NCBI RefSeq assembly: GCF_025837095.1
Contig: NZ_CP107551.1
Span: forward strand, 2,598,668 to 2,662,667
Length of the DNA: 64,000 nucleotides
Reading direction: 5' to 3'
Origin: Rhodococcus sp. Z13
GTDB lineage: Bacteria > Actinomycetota > Actinomycetes > Mycobacteriales > Mycobacteriaceae
Part shown: positions 35,863-47,125 of the stretch, piece by piece
Layout of the letters: each line of letters opens with the position of its first letter
Position numbering within the stretch: the stretch's first letter is position 1
Position numbers and translations under genes: made by a program
Notes under the pieces: model-generated
The model's input: the letters and a program-made list of their open reading frames with translations, nothing else
Told to the model about the DNA's origin: nothing
Databases searched by the model: none

Positions 35863-37454
35863 CCGGTCCCTGACCGGTCACGCGCGGCGTCCTCCCGCGC
35901 GTAGCGGGCGAGCAGTTCGGTCTCCGCCTCGTGCCGGGGGAAGAGGAGGTACACCAGGAGCGCGCCGAGCAGCACGATCCCGATGGCGGCGGCGTAGGCG
36001 CGGCTGTCGCCGTGGAGGAAGGCGTCGCGGGCCGCGGCGATGATCTGCTGCGCGTACTGGGGGTAGCGCTCGGCGATGTTCACCGCCCCCGCGAACGACT
36101 TCTCGAGGGCGGCCTCGGTCTTCTCGTTCACCGACGCGGCCTGAGGGGTCGCCGCGATCGTGCCCGCCAGGGAGGCGGTGTAGCCGGCGGTGAGGATGGC
36201 CCCGAGGATCGACTGCACGATCGCGCCGCCGAGATCGCGTTGCAGATCCGCGGTGCCCGATGCCATTCCGGCGCGGTCGATCGGCACCGATCCGGTGAGC
36301 GAACGCGAGGCAGGGGTGCCTGCGAGGCCCACCCCCGCGCCGAGGCACATGAATCCGAGCGCCACCACCGCGTAGGAGGCGTCGGCGTCCCACCACACGA
36401 AGGCGACGACGAGCCCGGCCACGATCGCCGTGTACCCGGCGAGCAGGGTGAACCGGGAGCCCCGTGTCTCGACGAGTTTCGCGGACTGCGGTGCGACGAG
36501 CACCATCACCAGCGCGGCGGGCAGTGCTGCCGAACCGGATTCCAGGGTCGAGTAGCCGAGCACGTTCTGCAGGTACTGCTGACTGACGTACATGGTGCCC
36601 ATGAGGGTGCCGAACACGACGATGCCCGCGACGGCGGCGACCCAGAAGATGCGGCGCCGCCCCACCTGCAGGTCGAACAGCGGGTTGCCGGCCCGGTGTT
36701 GCCGGAGTACGAACAGGATCCCCGCGACGGCCGCGATCACCAGCGCGGACACGGCGACGGTCTGCATCCCGTCGGTCGGCAGGAAGTTGATGCCGAGCAC
36801 GAGGGCGCCGACGAGGACCACGGACACGAGCCCGCCGAGATGGTCGACGGGCTCGGACGATTCGTTGACGTGGCTCGGCACGAACACCCATGTCATCGCC
36901 AGTGCGACCAGCGCGAGCGGCATGGTCACCAGGAAGACCGAGCCCCAGGAGAAGCCCTCGAGCAGGGCGCCGGCGACGAGCGGTCCCAGTGCGGTCAGGC
37001 CTCCGCCGATCGCCGACCACAGGGCGATGGCGTGGGTGCGGGCGGGCCCGGACCACAGGGCCGTGATGAGCGCGAGGGTGGTCGGGAAGGCGAGGCCCGC
37101 GGACACGCCGCCGAGGACCCGGGCGGCGAACAGCACCTCGAGGGTCGGCGCGAAGCCTGCCACCAGCGAGACGGGCACCGCCATCGCCATGCCGAGCAGG
37201 AGCATGGTCCTGCGGCCGTAGCGGTCGCCCACGGCACCGAGATAGAGCACGGAGGCGGCCAGGCCGAGCGAGTAGCCGACGGCGACCAGGTTCAGTCCGG
37301 TCTGGCCGGCGTCGAAGGCCTTGCCGATGTCGGGCAGGGCGACGTTCGCGACCGCCAGGTTCAGGTTCGCGACCGCCGCGACGAGGATCAGCGAGGCCAG
37401 GACCAGCGGGGCGCGGACGGGACGATCCTCGGCGGAGGTGCTCACGGGAGACAT
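35853..37454 (-). CDS. MFS drug exporter, DHA2 (EmrB/QacA) type with 14 helices
   Basis: A 533-residue membrane protein from ATG 37454. Motif A is GAVGDRYGRRTMLLLG, motif C-like is SAIGGGLTALGPLVAGAL, and N-terminal ANLNLAVANVALPDIGKAF is typical of 14-helix multidrug exporters. A large polar loop near the C-terminus (SVNEKTEAALEKSFAG ... DAFLHGDSRAY) precedes the last helix, as in other DHA2 members. The substrate is unknown. No regulator is adjacent; a small ORF diverges from it 122 bases upstream. Confidence 0.9.
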   Translation of the reverse strand: MSPVSTSAEDRPVRAPLVLASLILVAAVANLNLAVANVALPDIGKAFDAGQTGLNLVAVGYSLGLAASVLYLGAVGDRYGRRTMLLLGMAMAVPVSLVAGFAPTLEVLFAARVLGGVSAGLAFPTTLALITALWSGPARTHAIALWSAIGGGLTALGPLVAGALLEGFSWGSVFLVTMPLALVALAMTWVFVPSHVNESSEPVDHLGGLVSVVLVGALVLGINFLPTDGMQTVAVSALVIAAVAGILFVLRQHRAGNPLFDLQVGRRRIFWVAAVAGIVVFGTLMGTMYVSQQYLQNVLGYSTLESGSAALPAALVMVLVAPQSAKLVETRGSRFTLLAGYTAIVAGLVVAFVWWDADASYAVVALGFMCLGAGVGLAGTPASRSLTGSVPIDRAGMASGTADLQRDLGGAIVQSILGAILTAGYTASLAGTIAATPQAASVNEKTEAALEKSFAGAVNIAERYPQYAQQIIAAARDAFLHGDSRAYAAAIGIVLLGALLVYLLFPRHEAETELLARYAREDAARDRSGTGQA

Positions 37455-37576
37455 GGTGCGCGATGTGCGGGTGTCCGTGGACCCGAAACGGAAAGTTCGA
37501 CTTCGCGCCACATTCCGGAAACACACTGCGCCGACACTGGGTGCACAGTGAGCCGAGTCACCGAGGGGGAATCGAG

Positions 37577-37861
37577 ATGACCGAGATCGCATTCGTCACG
37601 GACTTCGTCACCGACGGCACCGGGGCGCGGCCGTACCGGGCCCGCCCGACCGGGTCACCGGCCGTGCCGCCGGTCGCGCTCGCACCCGTGGGGTCCCCGT
37701 TCGTGGCGTCGCCGCGACGCGGGGCGGGCCGGCGCCTCGTGGAGTCGACGATCGGCACCGCCTTCTCGTTGGCGGTCACCGCCGCGATGGTGACGGGACT
37801 GGCGGGGGCGGGCACGGCCTCCGCGGTGGCGGCCGCCGCCTCCGCACTGCGTTCACGCTGA
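37577..37861 (+). CDS. Small hypothetical protein with one membrane helix (94 aa)
   Basis: ATG 37577 is preceded by a GAGGGGGA ribosome binding site 6 bases upstream. The protein has a polar, Pro-rich N-terminal part, basic residues (RRGAGRRLVEST), and one hydrophobic helix (TAFSLAVTAAMVTGLAGAG) ending in an Ala-rich tail. No family is recognised. It is placed between two divergent/tandem transporter genes. Confidence 0.55.
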   Translation: MTEIAFVTDFVTDGTGARPYRARPTGSPAVPPVALAPVGSPFVASPRRGAGRRLVESTIGTAFSLAVTAAMVTGLAGAGTASAVAAAASALRSR

Positions 37862-37887
37862 ACGACCCCCGGCTCCCGGCGAGCGGG

Positions 37888-37906
37888 TTAGGATCGCCTC
37901 ACCTGC
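37888..37906 (+). promoter_or_regulatory. IdeR/DtxR-like iron box before the siderophore-binding protein
   Basis: TTAGGATCGCCTCACCTGC matches the IdeR consensus TTAGGTTAGSCTAACCTAA at 14 of 19 places by eye. It lies 26 bases before the start of an iron-siderophore binding lipoprotein, where iron repression is expected. Confidence 0.5.
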
Positions 37907-37931
37907 TGTCCGACGGAGCCGAGGTCCACTC

Positions 37932-38912
37932 ATGAAGCGTCGCGCCGCCGCGCTGCTCGCCACCACTGCCGTCCTCCTGGCCGCCTGCGGATCGGACGAC
38001 GGAGAGTCCGCGTCCGAGACCACGGGTGCCGAATCGGGGGCGTTTCCCGCCACGATCGAGACGATGTTCGGGCCCGTCACCGTGGAGGAACAATCCGAGC
38101 GGGTCGTCGCCCTGGGCTGGGGCGACGCGGAGACCGCCCTCGCGTTGGGAGTCGAGCCGGTCGGGGCGAGCGACTGGCTCGCGTTCGGCGGCGACGGAGT
38201 AGGGCCGTGGGTGGAGGACGGTTACAGCGAATCCCCGGAGATCATCGGCACCGTGGAGCCGTCCTTCGAGCAGATCGCGGCGCTGACGCCGGATCTGATC
38301 CTCGACACCGCCAGTTCCGGTGAGCAGGCCCGCTACGACACGCTCTCGGGGATTGCGACGACCATCGGCCCACCCGAGGGGGCGACCGCCTATCAAACCC
38401 CGCGCGACGCGCAGATCACGATGGTCGCGACCGCGCTCGGGGTGCCCGAGAAGGGCGAGGAACTCGTCACGGAGCTCGACGAGCAGTTCGCGCAGGCCGC
38501 GGCCGACCATCCCGAGTTCGCCGGCAAGACGGTCACGGTCGCGGCGTACACCTCGGACGGCTGGGGCGCCTACGTCTCGCGGGACGCGCGCGTGCAGTTC
38601 CTGCAGGATCTCGGCTTCGTCAACAATCCGGCGGTCGAGGCGATGGCGGGCGACAACTTCTTCGTGCCGGTCTCCGACGAGAACCTCGGGATGCTCGACT
38701 CCGACCTGCTGCTCGTCCTCCCGATCTACGTCGATTCGGCGGAGGTGACGGAGAATCCGCTCTTCCAGCAGCTTCCGGTCGTGCAGGACGGTCGGTACCT
38801 CGTGCTCGACAGCGGCTCCGACGTCGCGAACGCGATCTCGCTGAACTCGGCGCTGTCGATCCCGTTCGCGCTCGATCAGCTGGTGCCGCAGCTCGCCGAA
38901 CGCGTCGACTGA
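37932..38912 (+). CDS. Iron-siderophore ABC transporter binding lipoprotein (FepB/FecB type)
   Basis: A 326-residue secreted lipoprotein: signal peptide [17 protein letters not shown] with lipobox LAAC at about residue 20, then an acidic linker. The mature part ([20 protein letters not shown], then [14 protein letters not shown], ending [20 protein letters not shown]) is the two-lobed periplasmic binding fold of ferric-siderophore importers (PF01497-like). No permease or ATPase gene is adjacent, so it must use components coded elsewhere. An IdeR-like box upstream suggests iron control. The last 37 bases overlap the convergent bioD gene. Confidence 0.88.
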   Translation: MKRRAAALLATTAVLLAACGSDDGESASETTGAESGAFPATIETMFGPVTVEEQSERVVALGWGDAETALALGVEPVGASDWLAFGGDGVGPWVEDGYSESPEIIGTVEPSFEQIAALTPDLILDTASSGEQARYDTLSGIATTIGPPEGATAYQTPRDAQITMVATALGVPEKGEELVTELDEQFAQAAADHPEFAGKTVTVAAYTSDGWGAYVSRDARVQFLQDLGFVNNPAVEAMAGDNFFVPVSDENLGMLDSDLLLVLPIYVDSAEVTENPLFQQLPVVQDGRYLVLDSGSDVANAISLNSALSIPFALDQLVPQLAERVD

Positions 38913-39607
38913 GAGACCGTCCACCGGGACACCCCTGCCGGGACGGAGACGCAGCGCCGGGCCAGGGTGGTGAACGCCGCCCTGTCGAGGCGCCCCGCGC
39001 CCGCCGGGAGGCACCCGAGCAGCGGCACACCGGTGACCTCGGGCAGGTCGTCGAGATTGCATCGCTCGGCGAGATCCGGTTCCTCGGGCCAGGCTCCGAC
39101 GATGACCCCGGCGCAGGCGACGTCGGCGGCGCGCAGCGCGGCGACGGTCAACGCGGAATGGTTGAGGGTGCCGAGCCCGGCGGCGGCGACGACCACGGCC
39201 GGGGCGGCGAGGGCGGCGGCGACGTCGACGAGGGTGAAGCCTTCGGCGCCCAGCCGCACGAGCACCCCGCCGGCCCCCTCGACGAGGGTCAGGTCGTGCT
39301 CGTCGTCGACGCGGCGGATCGCGTCGACGACGGCCTGCAGGTCGAGCAGCGGACGGCCGCTGCGCCGCGCGGCGGTGTCGGGGGCGAGCGGGTCGGGATA
39401 GCGGGCGAGTTCCACGAGGTCGACGTCCGGACCTGCGAGGCGCCGGATCTCGCGCAGGTCGCCGGGTGCATCGTCGGTCACCCCGGTCTGCGCCGGTTTG
39501 CACACCGCGACCCGCAGGCCGGCGGCGCGGGCGTCGGCGGCGAGCGCGGCGGTGGCGACGGTCTTGCCGACATCGGTGGAGGTGCCGGTGACGACGAGGA
39601 CGCTCAC
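38876..39607 (-). CDS. bioD: Dethiobiotin synthetase
   Basis: It forms the ureido ring of dethiobiotin from DAPA, CO2 and ATP. It has 243 residues from GTG 39607, which overlaps the bioF stop (GTGA). The P-loop is [18 protein letters not shown]; other conserved parts are [21 protein letters not shown] and [11 protein letters not shown]. The C-terminal 20 residues ([14 protein letters not shown]) look like read-through into the end of the convergent lipoprotein gene rather than normal BioD sequence. Confidence 0.96.
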   Translation of the reverse strand: MSVLVVTGTSTDVGKTVATAALAADARAAGLRVAVCKPAQTGVTDDAPGDLREIRRLAGPDVDLVELARYPDPLAPDTAARRSGRPLLDLQAVVDAIRRVDDEHDLTLVEGAGGVLVRLGAEGFTLVDVAAALAAPAVVVAAAGLGTLNHSALTVAALRAADVACAGVIVGAWPEEPDLAERCNLDDLPEVTGVPLLGCLPAGAGRLDRAAFTTLARRCVSVPAGVSRWTVSQSTRSASCGTS

Positions 39608-40743
39608 GCGTGGGCTCCCGCAAGCACGTCGGTGAGCACCTCGTCGACGAGAGCCAGGTCGTCGCCGGTGAGGTTCGCCCGGGCGGTCAGCCGCAGCCGG
39701 GAGGTGCCGGCGGGCACCGACGGCGGCCGGAAGCAGCCGACGTGGACGCCGCGGTCGCGACACCGGCGGGAGGCGTCGAGGGCGACCTGCGGTTCACCGA
39801 GGACCACCGAGACCACTGCGGACGGCGGGGCGACGACCCCGGTGATGCGGGCGAGGTCGGCGGCGCGGTCGAGGACCGCCGCGGCACGTTCGGGTTCGGC
39901 GCGCAGCACCTTCAGGGCGCCGCGCGCCGCACCGACCGCCGCCGGCGCGAGCCCGGTGTCGAAGATGAAGGTGCGGGCGGTGTCGACGAGGTGTTCGCGG
40001 ATCCGCCCGTCGGCGAGCACGACACCGCCCTGGGAGGCGAGCGACTTCGACAGGGTGGCGGTGACGATCAGGTCGGGCTCGCCGGCGAGGCCCACCTCGT
40101 GGACGAGTCCGCGGCCCCCCGCACCGCGGACTCCCACTCCGTGAGCCTCGTCGACGAGCAGGAACGCCCCGTGCGCGCGGCACACGCGGTGCAGTGCGCG
40201 CAGTGGGGCGAGGTCTCCGTCGGTGCTGAACACCGAGTCGGTGAGCACGAGCGCGCGCGGTTCGGTGCGCGCGGCGAGTGCGGCGGCGACGGCGTCGACC
40301 TCGTTGTGCGGGGTCACGACGACGCGGGCGCGGGAGAGCCGGCAGGCGTCGACGAGCGAGGCGTGGGAACCGGCGTCGGACACCACGAGCGCGTCGCGGC
40401 CGGACAGCGCGGTGACCGCGCCGAGGTTGGCGGCGTAGCCGCTGGAGAACACCAGTCCGCTCTCCGCACCGGTGAACTCGGCGAGTTCGCGTTCGAGCAG
40501 TTCGTGTTCGGTGGTGGTGCCGGTGACCAGCCGTGATCCGGTGGATCCGCCGCCCCAGCGGCGCAGCGCCGCGGTGGCGCCGGCGAGGACCTCGGGGTGG
40601 CGGATCAGGCCGAGGTAGTCGTTGGAGGCCAGGTCGACGATCGCCGAGCCGGAGGTGCGGGCGACCGGTTCGCGGTGCAGTCCTGCGGCGCGGCGCGCCG
40701 CGGCGGTGTCGTCGAGCCAGGCGAGGCCGGGGTGTGCGGTCAT
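39604..40743 (-). CDS. bioF: 8-amino-7-oxononanoate synthase
   Basis: A PLP enzyme that joins pimeloyl thioester and alanine in the first step of biotin ring assembly. It has 379 residues from ATG 40743. Visible motifs: [36 protein letters not shown], the aspartate in [11 protein letters not shown], and the PLP lysine in [14 protein letters not shown]. It is co-transcribed with bioD. A perfect BioQ box lies 14 bases upstream of the start codon. Confidence 0.96.
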   Translation of the reverse strand: MTAHPGLAWLDDTAAARRAAGLHREPVARTSGSAIVDLASNDYLGLIRHPEVLAGATAALRRWGGGSTGSRLVTGTTTEHELLERELAEFTGAESGLVFSSGYAANLGAVTALSGRDALVVSDAGSHASLVDACRLSRARVVVTPHNEVDAVAAALAARTEPRALVLTDSVFSTDGDLAPLRALHRVCRAHGAFLLVDEAHGVGVRGAGGRGLVHEVGLAGEPDLIVTATLSKSLASQGGVVLADGRIREHLVDTARTFIFDTGLAPAAVGAARGALKVLRAEPERAAAVLDRAADLARITGVVAPPSAVVSVVLGEPQVALDASRRCRDRGVHVGCFRPPSVPAGTSRLRLTARANLTGDDLALVDEVLTDVLAGAHA

Positions 40744-40757
40744 GACCCGAGACCATA

Positions 40758-40774
40758 CTTGAACACCGTTCAAG
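40758..40774. promoter_or_regulatory. BioQ box before bioF
   Basis: CTTGAACACCGTTCAAG is a 17-bp palindrome whose core TGAACACCGTTCA (40760-40772) matches the BioQ site exactly, as at bioB. It should repress bioF-bioD. Confidence 0.88.
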
Positions 40775-40859
40775 GCGTCATCCCGGCACGGTCGCCCGCT
40801 GGGCTCGAGCGGTCCGGCAGACCCGGAGACGGGGGACGTCCCGGTGTGAGGAGCAGTCG

Positions 40860-41279
40860 GTGATCGAGGAGTTGCACGTGCGGTCGGCGGACGCGGCGGC
40901 GGTGGCCGAGAGCGATCCCGACCGGGCGCCGACGATCGCGATGACCGAGATCCTGCAGGTACCGGAGGAGAGTGTCGCCGGGCTGCGCCGCACCCCGATG
41001 TGGGCGCCCATGGCGGCACTGACCCCGACCTGGGTGCGGGAACTGCGCGTGATCGACACGCTCGGACCGGACGTGACGCGATACGCGCCGGTCACCGCCG
41101 AGACCCTCTTCCTGTTCGGTGGCCGCATCGCGCGGCACCACGTCGAGGCCACCGCGGCGCTGCGCGCCGTCCTGCCGGCCACGCGGCTCGTCGAGTTCCC
41201 CGGGCACGCGCACGTCGCGCACGTCACCGGCCCGAAGCAGGTGGCCGAGGCGATCGCCGGGTTCGCGACGACCGGCTGA
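40860..41279 (+). pseudogene. 5'-truncated alpha/beta hydrolase gene
   Basis: The 139 residues match only the C-terminal half of an alpha/beta hydrolase: a cap-like helical part (DPDRAPTIAMTEILQVPEES), the strand TAETLFLFGG and the histidine in EFPGHAHVAHVTGP. The core with the G-x-S-x-G nucleophile is missing and no upstream frame supplies it. It lies between the divergent ends of bioF and bioA, where M. tuberculosis has other genes. Probably a remnant; a short functional protein is unlikely. Confidence 0.6.
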
Positions 41280-41311
41280 GCCGGCGCAGGGGCACCGCCG
41301 ACCGAGCGGAT

Positions 41312-42619
41312 TCAGGAGGCCGGGGTGCGCACCCCGGCCTGCGCGCGGGCCGCGGCGAGCATCCCCGTGGTGATGGTGGCGACGTCGTCGGCGCTGCACA
41401 CGTAGGGCGGCATCGCGTAGATCAGGTTGCGGAACGGGCGCAGCCACACCCCGGCGCCGACGGCGGCCGCGGTCGCCGTCCGCATGTCCACCGGTTCGGA
41501 GAGTTCGAGGACGCCGATGCCGCCGAGCACCCGCACGTCCGTCACCCCGGGCAGGTCGCAGGCGGGGGCGAGCCCGGTCTCCAGGCCCGTCTGCAGTGCC
41601 GCGACCTCGGCGCGCCAGTCCCGCGACAGCAGCAGTTCGATCGCCGCGACGGCGACCGCACACGCGAGGGGATTACCCATGAAGGTCGGGCCGTGCATGA
41701 TGCCGCCACCCTCCCCCGCGCTGATCGCCTCGGCGATCGCCCGGGTGGTCAGCGTCGCGGCGAGGGTCATGTAGCCGCCGGTCAGGGCCTTGCCGACGCA
41801 CATGACATCAGGTGACACCCCGGCGTGGTCGGCGGCGAACAGTTCGCCGGTGCGGCCGAAACCGGTGGCGATCTCGTCGAAGATCAGCACCAGGCCGTGC
41901 TCGTCGCACATCCGGCGCAGCTCCCGCAGGTAGCGTGGCTCGTGGAAGCGCATCCCGCCGGCGCCCTGCACGACCGGCTCCACGATGACGGCGGCGAGCT
42001 CGTCGACGTGCGCGACGAGGATCTCCTCGAAGGCGGCGACGTAGTCGGGGTCGAACGCCGCGGGCGGGGCGGGGGCGAAGACCTGACGGGCGAGGATGTC
42101 GGTCCACAGCGCGTGCATGCCGCCCTCGGGGTCGCACACGCTCATCGGGGCGAAGGTGTCGCCGTGATATCCGCCACGCCAGGTGAGCAGCCGGCGGCGC
42201 CGCGGACGACCGATCGCACGCTGGTACTGCACCGCCGTCTTCACCGCGACCTCCACCGACACCGAGCCCGAGTCGGCGAGGAAGACCGTGTCCAGCCCGG
42301 CGGGGGTGAGGTCGACGAGCAGTTCCGCGAGCCGCGCGGCGGGGGCGTGGGTGAGACCCCCGAACATGACGTGACTCATCTTCTCCAGCTGGTCGCGCAC
42401 CGCCGTGTCCAGCACCGGATGCCGGTAGCCGTGCACGGCGGCCCACCACGAACTCATGCCGTCGACCAGCTCGCGTCCGTCGGCGAGCACCAGCCGGGTG
42501 CCGTGGGCTCGGTCGACCACCAGCGGTTCGGTGGCGGCCGGAAAGGCGCCGTAGGGATGCCACAGATGCTGCGCGTCGAGGCTGCGGATCCGGTCGGCCG
42601 GGAGTCCTGAGGTGCTCAC
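41312..42619 (-). CDS. bioA: Adenosylmethionine-8-amino-7-oxononanoate aminotransferase
   Basis: A PLP enzyme that uses S-adenosylmethionine as amino donor to make DAPA. It has 435 residues from GTG 42619. Family marks are [11 protein letters not shown] at the N-terminus, [36 protein letters not shown], the aspartate in [14 protein letters not shown], and the PLP lysine in [13 protein letters not shown]. Unlike bioB and bioF, no exact BioQ box is seen in its upstream 156 bases. bioF-bioD lies upstream in the same direction behind the truncated hydrolase. Confidence 0.96.
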   Translation of the reverse strand: MSTSGLPADRIRSLDAQHLWHPYGAFPAATEPLVVDRAHGTRLVLADGRELVDGMSSWWAAVHGYRHPVLDTAVRDQLEKMSHVMFGGLTHAPAARLAELLVDLTPAGLDTVFLADSGSVSVEVAVKTAVQYQRAIGRPRRRRLLTWRGGYHGDTFAPMSVCDPEGGMHALWTDILARQVFAPAPPAAFDPDYVAAFEEILVAHVDELAAVIVEPVVQGAGGMRFHEPRYLRELRRMCDEHGLVLIFDEIATGFGRTGELFAADHAGVSPDVMCVGKALTGGYMTLAATLTTRAIAEAISAGEGGGIMHGPTFMGNPLACAVAVAAIELLLSRDWRAEVAALQTGLETGLAPACDLPGVTDVRVLGGIGVLELSEPVDMRTATAAAVGAGVWLRPFRNLIYAMPPYVCSADDVATITTGMLAAARAQAGVRTPAS

Positions 42620-42775
42620 GCCCCGACTGTAGGCGGTTGGCCTCCGCGGCTCGCGGCCGCGTAGTCTGCCCGGGTTGCCGTGACTCGAACTCACCGGTAA
42701 CACCGTCGGGGGACGGCCCTGCCACGCCGCCCGACGCCACCGATTACGCACGACTGCCGGAGGGTATGCGCTTCC

Positions 42776-44857
42776 ATGTCCGTCCACACCTCGGGACACG
42801 ATCTCGGGAGTGCTGTACCGGCACCGGGCGCGAAGCCCGCCCGCCGCGCCGATCTCGACGGCGTGCGCGGTCTGGCCATCGCCCTGGTGGTGGTCTTCCA
42901 CGTGTGGTTCGGCCGGGTCTCCGGCGGCGTCGACGTCTTCCTGGCGATGTCCGGCTTCTTCTTCGTCGGTACCCTGCTGCGCACAGCCGAGTCCGGTGCG
43001 GCCCTCGATCCGGTGCCGGTGGTGCGGAGGGTGGGCCGCCGCCTGCTGCCGCCGCTGGTGCTCGTGCTGACCGTCACCGTGCTCGCGACGACGGTGATCC
43101 TGCCGTCGACGCAGTGGTTCCGGGTGGCCGACGAGACCGGCGCGTCGCTGCTGTTCTTCCAGAACTGGCATCTGGCGCGGTCGGGCAGCGACTATCTCGC
43201 GGCCGATCCGATGGTCAGCCCCCTGCAGCATCTGTGGTCCATCGCGGTGCAGGGGCAGTTCTATCTCGCGGCGCTGGTGGTGGTGTTCGCCGTGGCCTGG
43301 CTGCTGCGCCGCCGGTCGCTGCCGGTCCGGCCGGTGCTCGCCGTGCTGCTGGCGGCGCTGACCGCGGCGTCGCTGACCTACGCGACGGTGTCCGAGCACC
43401 CGCAGTCGTGGCTGTACTACGACAGCGCCGCCCGCGCGTGGGAGCTGACCCTCGGCGGGTTGCTGGCGTGCGTGGTGCCGTGGCTGCGGCTGCCCCGCTG
43501 GGCGCGGATCGCGCTCGGTGTGGCCGCCCTCGCGGTGCTGCTGTCGTGCGGGTTCCTGCTCGACGGCAACGCCCTGTTCCCCGGCCCGTGGGCGCTGGTG
43601 CCGGTGGGTGCCGCGATGGCGCTGATCGTCGCGGGCGCCGCGCCGGGCGACACGACACCCGACACCCCGACCGCCCGGGTGTTGTCCTCGCGGCCGCTGC
43701 TGCGGCTCGGCGCGATCGCCTACGCCCTGTACCTGTGGCACTGGCCGATCCTCATCGGCTACCTCGTGGTGCGGCAGCACCCGTCGGCGGGACTCGTCGG
43801 CGGCCTCGGTGTCGTCGTCGTGTCGCTGCTGCTCGCGGAGGCCTCCACGCGGTGGCTCGAGGAACCGCTCCGCCGCACCGAGCCGCCGCGCTCGGCACGG
43901 ACCGCGCTGGTGAGCGCGGTGGCCGTCACGGCGGTGGCGCTGTTCGCCGCGGCGAATCTGTGGGGCGTCCACATCGACCGGGCCTCGCAGGCCCTCGCAC
44001 ACACGGCGGAGCTGCCCGCGGACCTGTATCCGGGGGCGGCGGTGTTCGACCCGGCGGTCCAGGCCGACCCGCAACCGATCCAGCCGCCGCTGCAGGTCGC
44101 GCATCTGGACCTACCGCCCGCGACCCTGGACAACTGCATCGCCCAGCACACCAACCGTTCCCCGCTGACCTGCACCTACGGGGATCCGCTGGCGACCCGG
44201 CGGATGGTCCTCGTCGGGGGTTCGCACTCGGAGCACTGGCTCGCCGCGCTGGACGCCCTCGGCATCGAGCACAACTTCCGGCTCGACACCTACCTCAAGG
44301 TGGGCTGTCCGCTGTCCGATCCTCTCGCGCCGCTGGTGGAGGACTCCCCCACGGTCGAGTGCGATACCTGGTCGACGGCGGTGCTCGCCGAACTGCGCGC
44401 CGATCCGCCGGACTACGTGTTCACCACCTCGACCCGCACCAAGGACGAGGGTGAGGGACCGGGCGACTTCACCCCGTTCTGGTACGTCGACCTGTGGCAG
44501 ACCCTCGCCGATCACGGCATCCCGGTGATCGCGATCCGCGACAACCCGTGGTTGTTCCGCGACGGCGTGGCCTATCGGGCGGCCGACTGCCTCGCCGGGG
44601 GCGGCACCGCCGAGTCGTGCGGGGTGCCGCGCGAGGAGGCCCTCGACCCGGTCGACCCGGCGATCGCGGCGTCGGCGCACCTGCCGTCGGTGTCGCTGAT
44701 CGACATGTCCGACCTGTTCTGCCGGCAGGATCTGTGCCGCGCGGTGGAGGGCAACATCCTGATCTACCGGGACGAGAACCACCTCACGACCACCTATGTG
44801 CGGACGATGACGCCCGAGCTCGGCGAGCGGCTCGGCCCGCTCACGGGATGGTGGTGA
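42776..44857 (+). CDS. Acyltransferase-3 / SGNH fusion membrane protein (Rv1565c-like)
   Basis: A 693-residue protein. The N-terminal half (about 25-400) is a ten-helix acyltransferase-3 membrane domain with the catalytic His in [19 protein letters not shown] and the Arg-rich loop [15 protein letters not shown]. After a linker comes an extracytoplasmic SGNH-type domain: the serine in [11 protein letters not shown] near 480, and the C-terminal Asp/His in [11 protein letters not shown]. Such OafA-type proteins acylate cell-envelope sugars; the M. tuberculosis gene next to treX has the same domains. GGAGGG lies about 12 bases before ATG 42776. Confidence 0.88.
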   Translation: MSVHTSGHDLGSAVPAPGAKPARRADLDGVRGLAIALVVVFHVWFGRVSGGVDVFLAMSGFFFVGTLLRTAESGAALDPVPVVRRVGRRLLPPLVLVLTVTVLATTVILPSTQWFRVADETGASLLFFQNWHLARSGSDYLAADPMVSPLQHLWSIAVQGQFYLAALVVVFAVAWLLRRRSLPVRPVLAVLLAALTAASLTYATVSEHPQSWLYYDSAARAWELTLGGLLACVVPWLRLPRWARIALGVAALAVLLSCGFLLDGNALFPGPWALVPVGAAMALIVAGAAPGDTTPDTPTARVLSSRPLLRLGAIAYALYLWHWPILIGYLVVRQHPSAGLVGGLGVVVVSLLLAEASTRWLEEPLRRTEPPRSARTALVSAVAVTAVALFAAANLWGVHIDRASQALAHTAELPADLYPGAAVFDPAVQADPQPIQPPLQVAHLDLPPATLDNCIAQHTNRSPLTCTYGDPLATRRMVLVGGSHSEHWLAALDALGIEHNFRLDTYLKVGCPLSDPLAPLVEDSPTVECDTWSTAVLAELRADPPDYVFTTSTRTKDEGEGPGDFTPFWYVDLWQTLADHGIPVIAIRDNPWLFRDGVAYRAADCLAGGGTAESCGVPREEALDPVDPAIAASAHLPSVSLIDMSDLFCRQDLCRAVEGNILIYRDENHLTTTYVRTMTPELGERLGPLTGWW

Positions 44858-44890
44858 CGCACTCACCCCGAGCGAACGCTCCGAGAAGGC

Positions 44891-44902
44891 TAGTGTGGCG
44901 AC
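44891..44902 (+). promoter_or_regulatory. -10 element for leaderless glgX mRNA
   Basis: TAGTGT (44891-44896) lies 6 bases before ATG 44903; no ribosome binding site is present. This spacing is that of a leaderless promoter. The gap to the preceding stop is only 45 bases. Confidence 0.5.
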
Positions 44903-47121
<2,219 letters not shown>

Positions 47122-47125
<4 letters not shown>

